A DNA stretch of 64,000 bases from contig JAJEKV010000070.1 of NCBI GenBank assembly GCA_021234155.1, forward strand, positions 6,273,311-6,337,310, read 5' to 3'. How positions within the stretch are numbered: the stretch's first letter is position 1; each line of letters starts with the position of its first letter. The stretch is from Isoetes taiwanensis. Its lineage: Eukaryota > Streptophyta > Lycopodiopsida > Isoetales > Isoetaceae. The position numbers were made by a program, and so were the translations under genes. Under the pieces are notes generated by a model that saw nothing but the letters and a program-made list of their open reading frames with translations, did not search any database and was not told where the DNA came from. Shown piece after piece: positions 43,015-55,099 of the stretch.

Positions 43015-44990
43015 AAGAAGTATGTGTTGAAATACTGGTGGTCGAAGGAGAGGTCCAGAGTGGGGATTTGTGAAGGAGTTTGGTCAAAATGAGTGGCAAT
43101 GTGTGTTTTGTGGGTACACGTCAATAAATGGATCTGCGACAAGAATTTGAGCTCATATTTTACAGGACTCTAAAATTGGGGTGCAAACTTGTACTGCATC
43201 TGTCGACCTACGATAAGATGCATTTGAAGTGTTGTCTCAAAAAAATAATATGGCCATAACACAGCCAAGGGATAGTCAAGGACCGCGCCCAGCAGAAGAG
43301 ATCAATTACACTACCCTACCGACGTACCAACCAGAGGGTGAACTAGGGTCAATAGGTATAAGCACGAGCGAAAAAAGAATAGCAAAGACAATTGAAATAG
43401 TGGAAAGACAGACTAAGCAACAGAGGGTTGACCAGTGTTCAACATCAAAGCAACTGAAGAAGACACAATTGAAGGTTGCAGAGGCATTTTTATATGCCGG
43501 ATTATCTCCACATGTCTTGAAACACAAAGCAATGAAAGAATCCTTTCAAGAAGTTGTCAAAGCGAGGTAGACTTTTAGGTTGCCTTCATACAAACATGCC
43601 AATAACAAAATGGTCGAGAGAATGGAGATGAAATTGTGTCATGTTACTGAAGCCATGCCAATTTCACTATGATTGATGGTTGGAGCAATGTAAACAAGGA
43701 CCATCTTATAAACTTCATGATCGTGTATCCCGGGGGCGAAGTATTTTTGAAGATCGTGGAAACTAAAACTGACCAGGTGACAGGAGATTGGATTTTTCAA
43801 AAAACAAAGGCTGTGATAGAGAGTTTTGGACCGAAGAGAATATTTTAGGTTGTAATGGATAACATGTCTAATTGTAAGTTAGCGGATGAATTGTTGGAGT
43901 CCAAATTTCCAAGATTGCACGCCATCAGCTGCCAATGCCATTGCCTAAACTTGTTGCACAAGGATTGGTTCTCACAGCATACTTAGTTCAAGGATCCCAT
44001 TCATAAAGAGCGTCGTCTTATGAAGTTCATCACAAAAAAGCCGGCAATTTATGTTATATACAAGTCATTGCGTCAGAAGGCCTTAGCACTCATGAATCCT
44101 GGCCAGACCCGATTTGGTTCCAATTACATTTGTCTTGAAAGAGTGCTTAGGTGTCGTGGTTGGATTATCTCGCTCTTCAATCATACAGACTTTTTTGAAC
44201 GGAAAAGGAGGCGAAGGGCAAAAATGCATCCAAATACTGGCAGTAAGCGACGGCCCTTCGAGAAATGGTTGGGCGGGAGACATTTTGGAAAGGCATAAAG
44301 AATGTTGTGAGGTGCGTGCAACCTGTTTATTATGCCATCAAAACCCTTGGTTCTTCGAAGGCAAGAACTAGTATAAGGTCTGGAGGTGTTGGCACTCAAT
44401 TTAATCATTCCTAGAATATGATGGGCCTAATGCATCCTTTGACAATCCCAAACGAGCAACACTGCTCAGGGACTTCACTGTACGATGCAAGAAGTCGTAC
44501 AATGACCTTCATGGCGCCGCATATGCCTTCGATTCGCACAACCATGATATGGACCAATATACAGATAAGGAAGTTATGGGTTCGTCGAAGAAGGTTGCAA
44601 ATATTCTAATAGCTCGGACTACAAGCTTTTCATTGCCGAGTTAACCGAGCACCAAAACTTGAGTGGAAGGTGGACAGATGAAGAGCTTCATGATGCATTG
44701 GAGAGTCATAAGAAGGAGCCCAATATGGAATCCTAGGCATGCATATGGTGGCAAGCCCACGGACAAGTTAGTGACATATTACAGGCCCTTGCAATGACTA
44801 TCCTCTCATTGGTATCCTCCGATAGTGCAAGTGAGAGGAATTGGAATGTCTATAAGTACATACACAGTGTCACACGAAATCGCCTGCTGCATAAGAAGAT
44901 TGACAAATTTGTATATAACTTCTCAAACTGACAGCTCTTGAATCGGAACAGTGGTGCAGCCGCAGTCGATAAGCTACAATCACAACAGGA
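43015..44990 (+). pseudogene. Decayed hAT transposase
   Basis: About 43030-43200: BED zinc finger (EFGQNEWQCVFCGYTSINGS, then AHILQDSKIGVQTC). 43229-43570: linker (KQLKKTQLKVAEAFLYAGLS). About 43660-43790 in mixed frames: DGWSNVNKDHLINFMIVYPG. About 43855-43980: VMDNMSNCKLADELLESKFP and CQCHCLNLL. 44020-44300: further RNase H-like and helical parts. About 44800-44935: dimerisation domain (SDSASERNWNVYKYIHSVTR, NRLLHKKIDKFVYNFSN). This is the normal hAT order. More than ten stops or shifts make it inactive. Terminal repeats and an 8-bp target duplication were not found. Confidence 0.8.
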
Positions 44991-45889
44991 GAAAGGTCAT
45001 TTAGCGACATCTATAGCGACGTCTAGGTCACGTCTATGCGACGTCTGACGACGCGTGACACGACGGGACACGCATCGCCGCCGGACACGCCGTCGCACGG
45101 CGTCGTCATGCGACATCGGCGGGCGGTGACGTATCGTGACTTCCGGGCGTGACGCGGATATGGACGCCGCGCGCGACGTGGTGTACTAAAAAAAAAAAAA
45201 AAAAAAAGGAAAGAATTTTAATAGTTAATTACAATATCATATACAAGAGGCAAGAGGCGAGTAGTGGCTATCTTTACGTGTTCCGTGTTAGGGGAAAACC
45301 CGTATAGCCAATTCTATAACAATACGACCAATATTAGACAATGACATTGAAACTTAACGTGAACTAAGAGTTTATAGCACTTACGAATCTATGTAAAAAG
45401 CCTTTACTACCAAACCCAAGTGAGATGGAATTAAGCTTTGCTTGAAGTTGCCTTGGCAACCGGTGAGGCGATGTTTTTCTTGGAATCCTTTGCACGCTCG
45501 AAAAGTGATCCGATTGCAAGGAATACAACATGACAAGTTAAATGTCTTATTTCAATTGAACGAATGGCAACAAATAACAAATACCTTGATATCTTCTTTA
45601 TGGACCATTAAGTGGTTTAGGGACCTTTGACCAATCGCCTCCCAATTTTTGGCATTCGACTTCAATTTTGCAATCACTCTTTACCTTTTCTATAAATCGA
45701 TAGATTAACACAAAACAAAAGAATAAAAATAAGACTATGACTAGGTCATGTACCTTCTTTTTTGAGCAGCTCCCCCATCATCGAAATGAGCCCCTTCCAA
45801 ATGGATTAGTGGGATTAAAAGCTAGAGTTGGCTAACATAGGCTTTAGGGTTATAAGCTAGATTTGGCCACCTCTACCTAAGAATTACAA

Positions 45890-46195
45890 GAAAAGTCGAC
45901 TTGGACCCGAACACCGTCGTCTCCCACTTTCGTAGTGGAGCCTACCGCGTTATATTGAACAAGCCACTACAATTTTATTTTAAACCTAAAAAATAACAAG
46001 TGGCTGTGGACTTGAACCCGGGTACGTGGCCCTCTCCACTCTAGGTGGAGCCGGCCGTGCCCTTGAACAAGCCACTCCTTAACCTAGAAAAAATATATGA
46101 TCGTAGTGAAGTGGACTTCGAACCCGGGTACATGGTCCTCCCCACTCTAGATGAAGCCGACCCGTGCCCTTGAACAAGCCACTCCATCAATTTTT
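45890..46195 (-). repeat. Three tandem tRNA-like (SINE-like) units
   Basis: Units at about 45895-45975, 46003-46077 and 46108-46192. On minus each has a TGGCTTGTTCAA-like part and, in the two better copies, a B-box-like CGGGTTCGAAGTCC (or CAAGTCC). That resembles an internal pol III promoter, but no full cloverleaf is seen. Tandem tRNA-derived repeats are a reasonable reading, not certain. Confidence 0.35.
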
Positions 46196-46289
46196 TTAAC
46201 CTACTTAAAATTATAAAAATAAAATGCAAGTGCGATCAACTTACCAAAAGAAGGACGTGTGTAACAAGATCCTGACGGGTCCAAATCGA

Positions 46290-46640
46290 AATAGAAAGCA
46301 ACAAAGAGTTAGAAGAATAAGAACAATGAAAAAAAAGATCGAAGAAGAAACAAAAAAAAAAAGATGAAGAAATAGTAAAACAAGAAAGAAAAAAATGAAT
46401 GAATCAAAGAAGAAGAGAAGGGTGGGAGAAAGAAGAGAAGGGGAAAGAGGAGAAAAAAGAAATTAGGGGAAGAAAGAGAAGAATGGAAGAAATAAGAGAA
46501 TGAAATGGAAGAAGATAGAAGAATGGAAGAATAGAAGAGTGAAATGAGGGAAGAATCGAAGAAAGAAATGAGGAAAGAAGGAAAAAGAAGAAGAATGAAG
46601 AAACAAGAAGAAGAAAAAGAAGGAAAGAGATAGAAAAAAA
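46290..46640 (+). repeat. GAAGAA-rich purine tract
   Basis: Low-complexity sequence of A and G (agaagaagagaaggg units) without a gene. Confidence 0.7.
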
Positions 46641-47156
46641 ATTTGAAATCTACACTAAATCATTCAATCCAAAAAACCATTCAATCCAAAAACCATGATC
46701 TACTAACCTTAAAAAGAGTGCTTGCAAGTCGTTCAAGGTCGTAGCGCCGAAGATCGCCCAAAATAGTCGATAGAAGGAAGCCTAGGAATGGTCCCGGAAA
46801 AGACGGCCCGCGGGACTGTAAAAAGCACACGGCGTCGCATGCGACGTCGCGACGTCGCATGCGACGTAATTTTGAAATCGTATATACGATTTCAAAATCG
46901 TATATACGGTTTAACGTCGCATGCGACGTGTCTGTGACGTATTTTGTTATAGCGACGTCTAACACTTTTTAATTTTTTTGGTGCCTTTTTTTCATCTGAT
47001 GGTCATGAAAGTTTGTCCTTATGCTAATTTGGACATTCCCGAGCCATATATGCAGTCAAAATCACATTCCGGATTTAACCAATCTTCTATTGCTACTACT
47101 TACGAATGTAAGCGGGATGTTTGAGCCTGGGGTGGCATGTTTGAGCTTGGGGTGGC

Positions 47157-48699
47157 GGCTTGATAAGTTCTCCCAGACGGATGTTGGATTTTTTTGGCCC
47201 TTATCGAACGAGGGCCCTTGAACGAAGGATTCAACGGTCGGATAGGGGAACCGAGATCCGTGAGTGTGGTTTTTAGCGTATAGCCCCCCGGGGGAGCGCT
47301 GCCAGGAAAGGCTACCTCGGCAAACTTTTTGGGGCTCGCCTCCTGGGGTTCGAACTCTCCCCTCTAATGAGGTGGCCTTGCAAGGTCCTGGCCTTGTTTG
47401 ACTTGGGCAAATATGCCAGCTCGGCTGCCCAACAACAGGCTGCCCGGACCGTTCTAATGCAAACACTTTGATCTAAACCTTGTCCGAAAATTTTGAAAAC
47501 TGGCCTGTATGTTGGCGATGACTTAGGAAGCATGCTGACAAAAAATCAGAATTTAATTCCGTACTATGCATTAATTACGAATTTATGAATGTCTTGCTCT
47601 TTTTGCAAAAGCTGCCCTTTACTTCTAAGCGCCTACAACGGGAGGAGTACTGATTTAAACTCCATTCCGTCCCGGTTTCCTTTGCTTCGCGTTCTCAACT
47701 CCATCTTATCGGCCAAGTCCCAAGTGCAAAAGACCAAAACTTGGACCCCAAAACGCAAACCCCCAAGTAGAACCCGCAACTCATAGGGTTTACGTTTTGG
47801 AGGCTCTATCCTTGTCAGATTCGACAAGGACCTTGCGCCGTGTCTTGACGTAGAGGGGGGGTGTTGACACCAGAGCACGGACAATAAAAACCACCCGGAA
47901 GCGGCTTTGCCCCAAAAGTCCTCTCCCTCAAGGCCCCGGCGACGGGCAACTTCCCCTCTCCGAATCATGATTCGCTCGCCAATGGACTCCCGGAACGCCG
48001 ACATTGCCCCGAGACCAAGTTTCGTGGCCAGAAGACCACCCCTTCTCGAGGAAGCGTCAAACTATCTCATGTCCAACACACTAGCTCGTAGTCAATTGGC
48101 TTAGGAGGTGGTCATCAATCTTGAACGTAGGGCGTAAGTGTTTCTTTCTTTTTGCAAAACCCCGGCGCAACTTGGTTTCTAGGGTAATTTCGCCTCCCGT
48201 GACGATGTGGCGAAGTCGAATCGCCATTCCCGAGCCTCCTGCAATGTCCAATGACAAAACACTTTGGTTTCTACACGGCCGACCGCAGAACGCCAGCGGT
48301 TTGATAAGTTCTCCGGACGGATGTTGGATTTTTGGACCTTTATCGAGCCGTGGCCCTTGAACGAAGGATTCAATGGTCGGATAGGGGAACCGAGATCCGA
48401 GTGTGGTCTTTAAGCGTCACGGCCCCGGGAGCCGCCGCCAAAAGGCTACCTCGAAATTTTTTGGGGCTCGCCTCTTGGGGTTCGACTCTCCCCTCTAATG
48501 AGACGGCCTTTGCAAGGTCCTGGCCTTTGTTTGACTTGGGCAAGTGTGCCAGCTTCGGCTAAATCCAACAACAAAGCTGCCCGGACCGCTCTAATGCAAA
48601 CACTTTGATCTAAACCTTGTCCTGAAATTTTGAAAACCGGCCCGTATGTTGGCGATGACTTAGAAGCCTTCTTGACAAAAATCAAATTTAATTCGCACT
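47157..48699. repeat. 1.1-kb satellite, two diverged units left of the CACTA element
   Basis: Markers of the satellite (gataagttctcc, ggataggggaaccg, gaatgtcttgc, ccaagtgcaa) occur twice, with period about 1142 bp. The second unit stops at 48699, exactly where the CACTA terminus begins. The same markers form the array at 55100-64000. Open frames here are fragments without recognisable domains. Confidence 0.75.
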
Positions 48700-48828
48700 C
48701 ACTACAAGGGATCAACGTAGATAATCGACATTTGTCCGCCGACATTATCGACCTAAACAGGTCGACAATCGACGGTCAACGCCGATCGCTTACGCTGACC
48801 ACCAAACGCCAATCGGTGACCATTGAAC

Positions 48829-49130
48829 GCCGATCATCGACGCCAGTTGGAGTGACGTGTCGCCTTTGGCCTCGCGGGTATGCCTACCACCGGTCGCCTC
48901 GACGGCCGCTGGGTCGCGGCGCTGCGCGCGAACGCCGATCATCGACGCTTGTGTCGATGATGACATGGCATGCGTGGCGGCCGATGCCTACGTCCCCCAA
49001 ATACGCCAGCGTCGCTGGCGCGGGCGGAACGCCGATCATCGACGCTTGTGTCGAGATGACGCTGAATGCGTGGTTCCGCCGAGGCCGACGCGGGTCGCCT
49101 GCCAGGGCATGCCCGCCGATCATCGACGTG
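48829..49130 (+). repeat. Subterminal GCCGATCATCGACG repeats of the CACTA element
   Basis: Four copies at about 48830, 48930, 49028 and 49110, spacing 80-100 bases, GC-rich surroundings. Some copies have an inverted echo (gtcgatgatgac) that forms a stem. CACTA elements bind their transposition protein at such repeats; the role here is inferred from position. Confidence 0.7.
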
Positions 49131-49326
49131 GTGTTGAACCCGAGAGGGTATTTATCTTCATTTCATTGTTGTTGTAGTCGACCTCTTGAGAGTTCTTGGC
49201 GCCCGTATGTTTTCTCTTTCATAAGGTAAGATCTTGCATTAACACTAAGTTTATCATGTTCATACCATTAATTCCTCATAGATATTGATTAAAGCAAAAA
49301 GTTCTTTAAAAAATGTTTTACAAAAG

Positions 49327-49745
49327 TGTGGGTAGGTTGATCCAGATATCGGGTCAGCCCATCCCGAATGGAGAGGACTATAGTATCTGTTCAGCCTACC
49401 TCAATCATATTGTCTATAAATTTTCAAAAAGTGTGGGGTAACTTGATCAAGGTATCGGGTCGGCTCCATCTCGAATGGAGAGGACTACGTGTATCGGGTT
49501 CAGCCTACCTCAATCATATTGTCTATAAATATTACAAATTGTATGAAGGGTAGCATGATCAAGGTACCGGGTCGGCTCCATCTCGAATGGAGAGGACTAG
49601 GTGTATCGGGTTCAGCCCCACAATTAGTGGTTGCTAAACATTACAATATGGGTTTAGGGTTGCGTGATCAAGGTACCGGGTCGGCTCCATCCCAATGGAG
49701 AGGACTAGATGTATCGAAGTTCGTGGGCCCTCAATCAAATAGATG
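49327..49745 (+). repeat. Four tandem repeats of about 104-111 bp
   Basis: Units begin near 49327, 49431, 49540 and 49651 with gggt..gtgatcaaggtaccggg and contain cgaatggagaggacta and ctcaatcatattgtctataa. They show no coding potential and may be a 5' leader of the CACTA element. Confidence 0.8.
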
Positions 49746-49799
49746 TAAAGTCACATTAATACATTAAATTAGTTTTATTAACATTTTTTGCTTGTAGTA

Positions 49800-51120
49800 A
49801 ACAACATGGACAAACGCCAGCCGAATTATGAACGAAAATGCAACAAAAAGCCGCAAGATTGTTAAATGGCGATCGGCGCAAAAAGATGTTACTCCAACAA
49901 TTGCCACAAATAGTCCACTTAGACCCAAATGTCCGAGTCTTCCCCGCAGCCTTTAGTGGCATGCACGAAAATGAATGTCACCGACGTGATGTACTAGAAA
50001 CATGTTTTCAATGATTGCCAACTTTGTATCCTAATAAACTTTTTTCGGGCTTGTACTTGACAGAGCGGCTTTATTGCAATTGCGCTGATGTGCAAAGGAC
50101 AAATAAAACGGATGAGAAAAACTATCATCGATCACGCTGATAAATACGGTGAATGGTCGATAAATCCACCGCCTCGATGCACATGTCTGATATTCCAACG
50201 AGGTACGCCAACTACTCTCACGCACTTGAATCGACATCTCAACTTATTTTACTTGCATTTTCTTAGGAAGAAACCGAGAATGAAGTGAGCTCAAGCAATA
50301 TGTAGATTTTGGGGCCATGTTGTCCTTGGAAGCGTATGATATTGACACCATAAATGCTTTCATAGAGAACCCGCAAAAGAAAGCCATCAACTTCTCGCAA
50401 AGAGTATCCCATTACGTGATAGAACTCTACGGCATGGCGGCCGTAGCCATGATTCTAGGAAATAACAACGTTCACCACAATTGAATGTACTAGATCCCGT
50501 GGAAGAAAATAGCATTCCACAGAACTAGTCCATTTGCTAAAAGCCTTTTACGCATGCTGATCGTAAAAAAATTCGGTAGATATGGCCTAGAGGTAAGCCA
50601 ATTATTTATGGGGAGCCATTTACATATTGGGGTAGGCAAGATTTGATTAAAACTAGTCGTCCCCGGGTGCTGGTCTCGATTATATATTATGACAAATATA
50701 AAAGTCAAAGATGGCACGAAAGTGTTCCTTTGATGCCATATGTAGGTCCCGAATACAACTCGAGGCTTGGCATAAATTGAGTAAGCACCAAGGGCGATGC
50801 TCATCTATGGCCTAAATTCTAATGCACCTAAGAATAGCCGCACCGATAACAAAGAAAGATTTGAAATACATTGATGGTCGTCCGCAATTACATGGAAACC
50901 TTGTCGCTTTTATTAACAAAATTTCTATCGAGAATCCGTAAGCTACCAATTGTGATTTCACCGAGGCAAAAAAAGGACCAAGAAGATTTCTTTAGGGCGA
51001 AAAATTGAAGGGAGATATATTATGGTAGATGCTATAAAGAGTCTTCGTGTTGGTGATGAATTGTTCATTCAAGATGAATACGGTAGACCAATACCGTAGG
51101 TCTTTTGATGATGTACTCAA
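49800..51120 (+). pseudogene. Unrecognised decayed CACTA-internal gene
   Basis: Broken plus-strand frames: CKGQIKRMRKTIIDHADKYG, YGEPFTYWGRQDLIKTSRPR, VLVSIIYYDKYKSQRWHESV and YVGPEYNSRLGIN, with many stops between. Located where CACTA elements often carry a second gene. No domain is recognised. From 51121 to 51400 nothing is seen. Confidence 0.35.
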
Positions 51121-51399
51121 TTATAATTAATATAAGTTGTGTTGTCCTTTGTGGGAGTCTTACCATGTATTTAATTATTATTTTGTGGAATGAAATTATA
51201 TGATTATTATCATCAATAAGTGGCTTGCTTAAGACGTGGAAATTTATATTTTATATTACAACATGTTTAAGAACCCACCAAGCCACGCCTCAATGCATGT
51301 AACATATATTTTTTTGTATCCGCAATCGTCCGGGCGAAAGTGGATATGAGACCACATCCAAGCCGCACGAATTGGCTTACATCAAGAGTCATTGCGGCT

Positions 51400-54300
51400 A
51401 GCGTAAATAGAATACATCGAAAGCAATATGGTACAAACATCGGCACAACATATGATGAAGAGTACAACATCGAAGAGGACGAAAGCACAACGATGAAGAC
51501 GACGAAAGCACAACGATGAAGACGACGCCGCCCACATGGAGGTTGAGGAACCCATGGCCGACATGTTAGATGCGCTCGACCCGATCTTCGACAAATCCAC
51601 CTCGACGAAGAAGCAAATACTCCTATTGACGGGTCATGAAGATTTATTGGAGGAGGCGACAAAGTATTATATGTAGGGGCAACAAGATTCTAGATTGGCA
51701 ACATCTTTATTGATATTAAACCTTCAAGCCAAATTAAATGGAGCAACGCCAACATTAGCTTTGTTTTGTTACAGTAAGTACACTTGAAATCACCAAGTTA
51801 ATTGAATTCGATTGAATGAATGTATCCGTAAAACAAAGACTTCATGCAAAGTTATTACAAGAGAAAATACTTCCACAAGGGAACACTATACCTAGGAGCC
51901 GCGATGAAATAAAAAAAACATATTGGCAAGTAGTGGTTTGGGATACCATAGGATTCATGCTTGTCCAAATGATGACATGGTATATTATCCAAATGACATC
52001 TACAAGGACACAAAAACGCGCCCTAAATGTGGTGCTGCTAGGTACAATGCAGGCCGCCAAGGGAAAGACCGTCCCGATAAAGGTGGTTCGCTACTTTCCA
52101 TTGATCCCGCCGCGATAAAGCTATTGTTTCGATGTGAGTCTCTAGCTTCGCCATGGGTTGGTGTGTCGCTAATGCGCCAAGTGACAATATGCTTCGTGGT
52201 GGTTAGTGACCGCAAGCAATGGAAGCATATTGATGAAACATGGCCGAATTTGGAAGTGAGCCACGAAATCTCGATTAGGTCCGCAACGGATGGCGCATCC
52301 TTATGGACGCCAAACCGCCGCATGGTCAACGTGGGCCGCTGGTGTTAATCAACTACAATCTACCCCATGGTTGCTAATGAAGACTAGCCATTTAATGGTT
52401 GTCTTACTAGTACCGTGACCTAAAAAGCCGATATACACTAGATCCATACCTCAAAATAGTTATTGATGAACTTTTGGTAATCGTGGAGTGTAGGTATTGA
52501 AGTTTATGATGTCTCAAGAGAACTCCATGAACAAAGATTTACCTTGAGAGCAATCCCCGATGTGGACAACGAAAGTGATTGGCCCGTTTGTATGAAATCT
52601 CCTGACTCCAAGTGTCCGATATGCCGCATGCCACTTGTGTGGATTTGAACAATTGAATTCACGCCGGTCAACGGCATTGCACAAGAATGTCTATGCAAAC
52701 TTCAGGAGATTCCTACCACTTGAAAATCGACTTCGATACGTAGGCCCAAGAGACAAACATTGCACTGAAGAACCTCCCAAAAGGTTGACAATGAAAGATT
52801 GGGGTAACCAATGGGATGCCGCAAACAAAGAAAAAAAAAAAAAGTCATGAGAAGGACAAACAAGTCGTGGGAATGAAGTGGAAATCATCCTTCTTCCTTC
52901 TACCATATTGACAAATTGAAGATCCATCATCTTCTTGATCCTATGCATATCTTCAAAAATGTTTCGTCGTCCATTTGGAGGCACGCCACAGACGAAGGAC
53001 ACGATGCAAAAAAGGAGGATCTACAAGAAGTCGGATCGGGCTAAAGCATGGCTAAATGTAGAAGAAGGAACAAGGCCACAGTCGATTGATCGCGCCTAGA
53101 AAAGGTATGAAGCTCGCTCGAGATGCCATCAAGGCTATAAAGACCTCGACGGATATATGCATTCGCTATGAATCGCTTTTTTCGAACGGCGGGGAGTTAA
53201 CGTGGTTGAAATCCCACGATTGGCATAAGATGTTGCGTATGCTTCGCTCATTATCGCTAGTTTACATTGTATGTTATAAGTACTTCAACGCAACATAATT
53301 GCATTCGACATGTGCGCTTTGTTATGCCTATTGTTCTAAGAGGTCGCCTCACGACGGTCCCACTACGCAAATATGTCTCCTATCGAAGTTTTCTAGGTTC
53401 GCATGCATTTTGAAATCACTTTATTTGACTTGATTTTGAACTCTCACAATTTGTTTTTCTTTCCTATTGACATGTAGATGGATTACAAAAAAAGAGATTC
53501 CAACAATAGAAATTGCGCATTACGCGAACTAAGGTGGTTGAAGCATGTTGTATGCTCGAAAAGAATTCCCAACGAAGTTTCTTAGACATACAAACTCACC
53601 TATTAGTTCACTTAGTGGACGGTGGAGCTTGCAGCACAACCAATCCTAGGTGGATGTTTTTCATAGAACGATTTTTAAAGGTCCTCAAGGACTTTGTGCG
53701 CCGTAAGGCAAGGCCCGAGGGATGCATGGTCAAGGTTGGTTAGCCCGAGAGTCATTATTCTATGTCACCGAAGTTCTTAGCCGATCTACACCCCAATGCT
53801 CCACGATTATGGACCGATGAAGACAACCCGACTATAATTGAGAAGTTCCCGGCGGAAGACCGCAAAAGCAAATTTTTCACAATAGAGGAACAAGCTTAAA
53901 GTCAATAAGTTTCATCTACAACTCCACTCACATGGAGAAATGGATAAAAAGGTAATGATGAAGCAAAAACAAAAAGAGATGATGAGAGAAGACGCTTATC
54001 GACAAAAGTATCGCAAACAACCATTTCCAGTCGATCTAGAGGCTATGCCAAGTGATATAAACAAAATTTGGTTGTCCCAACAACTAGAGGCGGCAAGGGA
54101 ACGCTGGGCTAACATGTTTCTAGTGAAGAATTGGCATATACTAAAGGCGTGTCTGCTTGTGTAAGTGCAACTTTATATATAGTTATCATTTTCCTTTGTT
54201 ATTTTGAACGCTTTGTTTTCTTTCTTTATAGTATAATTCATATGCATCAATGTGGTCTTCGGGTGCTCACTCCGACTCCTTAAAAGCACCTGGATGAAGG

Positions 54301-54720
54301 AAAACGCACTTATGATTGTGGCATATCAGCAAAGTTTAATACAGCTTTGCCGACCGGTAGTGTGCACCTAAATCCAAATAAGCAATGTTGGAATGGATTG
54401 GAACCATTAAGACTATCATTGAGGTCGATGTCCAGTAGCGATTCAAAGCAATGTTGTTTGATGTAGAATGGTTTGATCTTGTATGTACCGGTGCTCATGC
54501 CACGATACGCAAAGATCATAGTGGTTTGTATTCACTAGATTCGACTCGCCGATATCGTGGGTCAAGACACGCCACAGGGGTTGAGCAATGTGAACAAGTA
54601 TGTTTACTTAGATTTGATAAATTTTATATATGCTAATACTAAATGAGCTAATGTAATAGAGGTTTTGTAGGTCACCTTCATTCCGCATCCTTTGCAAGAT
54701 ACTTGGTGGTTTGTAATTCC
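51400..54720 (+). pseudogene. CACTA transposase (TnpD-like, Transposase_21 and DUF4218 regions), decayed
   Basis: About 51535-51780: DMLDALDPIFDKSTS-type leader. 51910-52350: LGYHRIHACPNDDMVYYPND, TRPKCGAARYN, KVVRYFPLIP, WKHIDETWPNLEVSHEISIR and SATDGASLW. 52370-52870: LLMKTSHLMVVLLVP, VYDVSRELHEQRFTLRAIP. 52900-53030: HHLLDPMHIFKNVSSSIWRH. 53170-53260: WLKSHDWHKMLRMLRSLSL. 53545-53745: DUF4218 (THLLVHLVDGG, RWMFFIERFLKVLKDFVRRK, ARPEGCM), then LADLHPNAPRLWTDEDNP. Near 54670: VTFIPHPLQDTWWFVIP. This is the full order of the large CACTA transposase. Frequent frame changes make it inactive as written. Confidence 0.85.
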
Positions 54721-55099
54721 GTAAGGCTCGCCCCCCGCCGATATTTGAGGGCCAAGAAGAGATGACAAATAATATGGAGGCTAGACTATTTTTATGATAT
54801 GAGACCACCATTGTTTGAACTTGCAATTTGTATTAATATTATATTTTTTCACATATGAATAAGAAAAATACTTTGACACGATTATTATTTGTGTATACTA
54901 TAGGCAACAATAATATTGCAACTTCCATAAGCAATTTCTTCCACGCTGGCTCCAACATATGCCACCTAGACATTCCTGACATAAGGGTGAAGTCCAATCG
55001 CCCGACCGCCTCCCTTTGAATGGCCTCTACCCTCTTTGGAGAAATTGACCCTTGGCCTCTTGGGGTATGGCCTCTACCCTCCTTTGAGGCCTCCACGCA

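Larger units (their letters stand above)
45012..46961. other. CG-dense GACGTC segment bounded by 14-bp direct repeats
   Basis: TATAGCGACGTCTA occurs at 45012-45025 and again at 46948-46961. CG-rich, GACGTC/GTCGCATGCGAC-containing DNA lies just inside both (45020-45185 and 46830-46950), including perfect palindromes. A run of about 20 A lies at 45187-45206. The middle is AT-rich with tRNA-like repeats and no protein gene. It could be a foldback or miniature element, or a retroposed segment with target duplications. Confidence 0.45.
48700..54850 (+). mobile_element. CACTA (En/Spm) DNA transposon, right end not found
   Basis: Starts CACTACAAGGGATCAACG at 48700 in satellite DNA, the typical CACTA terminus. 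Four GATCATCGACGC subterminal repeats follow, then 110-bp repeats and the transposase gene. The inverted CTTGTAGTG end was not seen before the satellite resumes near 55100, so the right end is lost or rearranged. The end coordinate given is approximate. Confidence 0.75.

Noticed and set aside
45890-46195. Functional tRNA genes
   Set aside because: A B-box-like sequence is present, but no complete cloverleaf or anticodon arm can be drawn and the three units are diverged.
48630-49229. 199-codon open frame over the CACTA left end
   Set aside because: It runs from satellite DNA across the CACTA terminus and its GC-rich subterminal repeats, so it is a chance frame.
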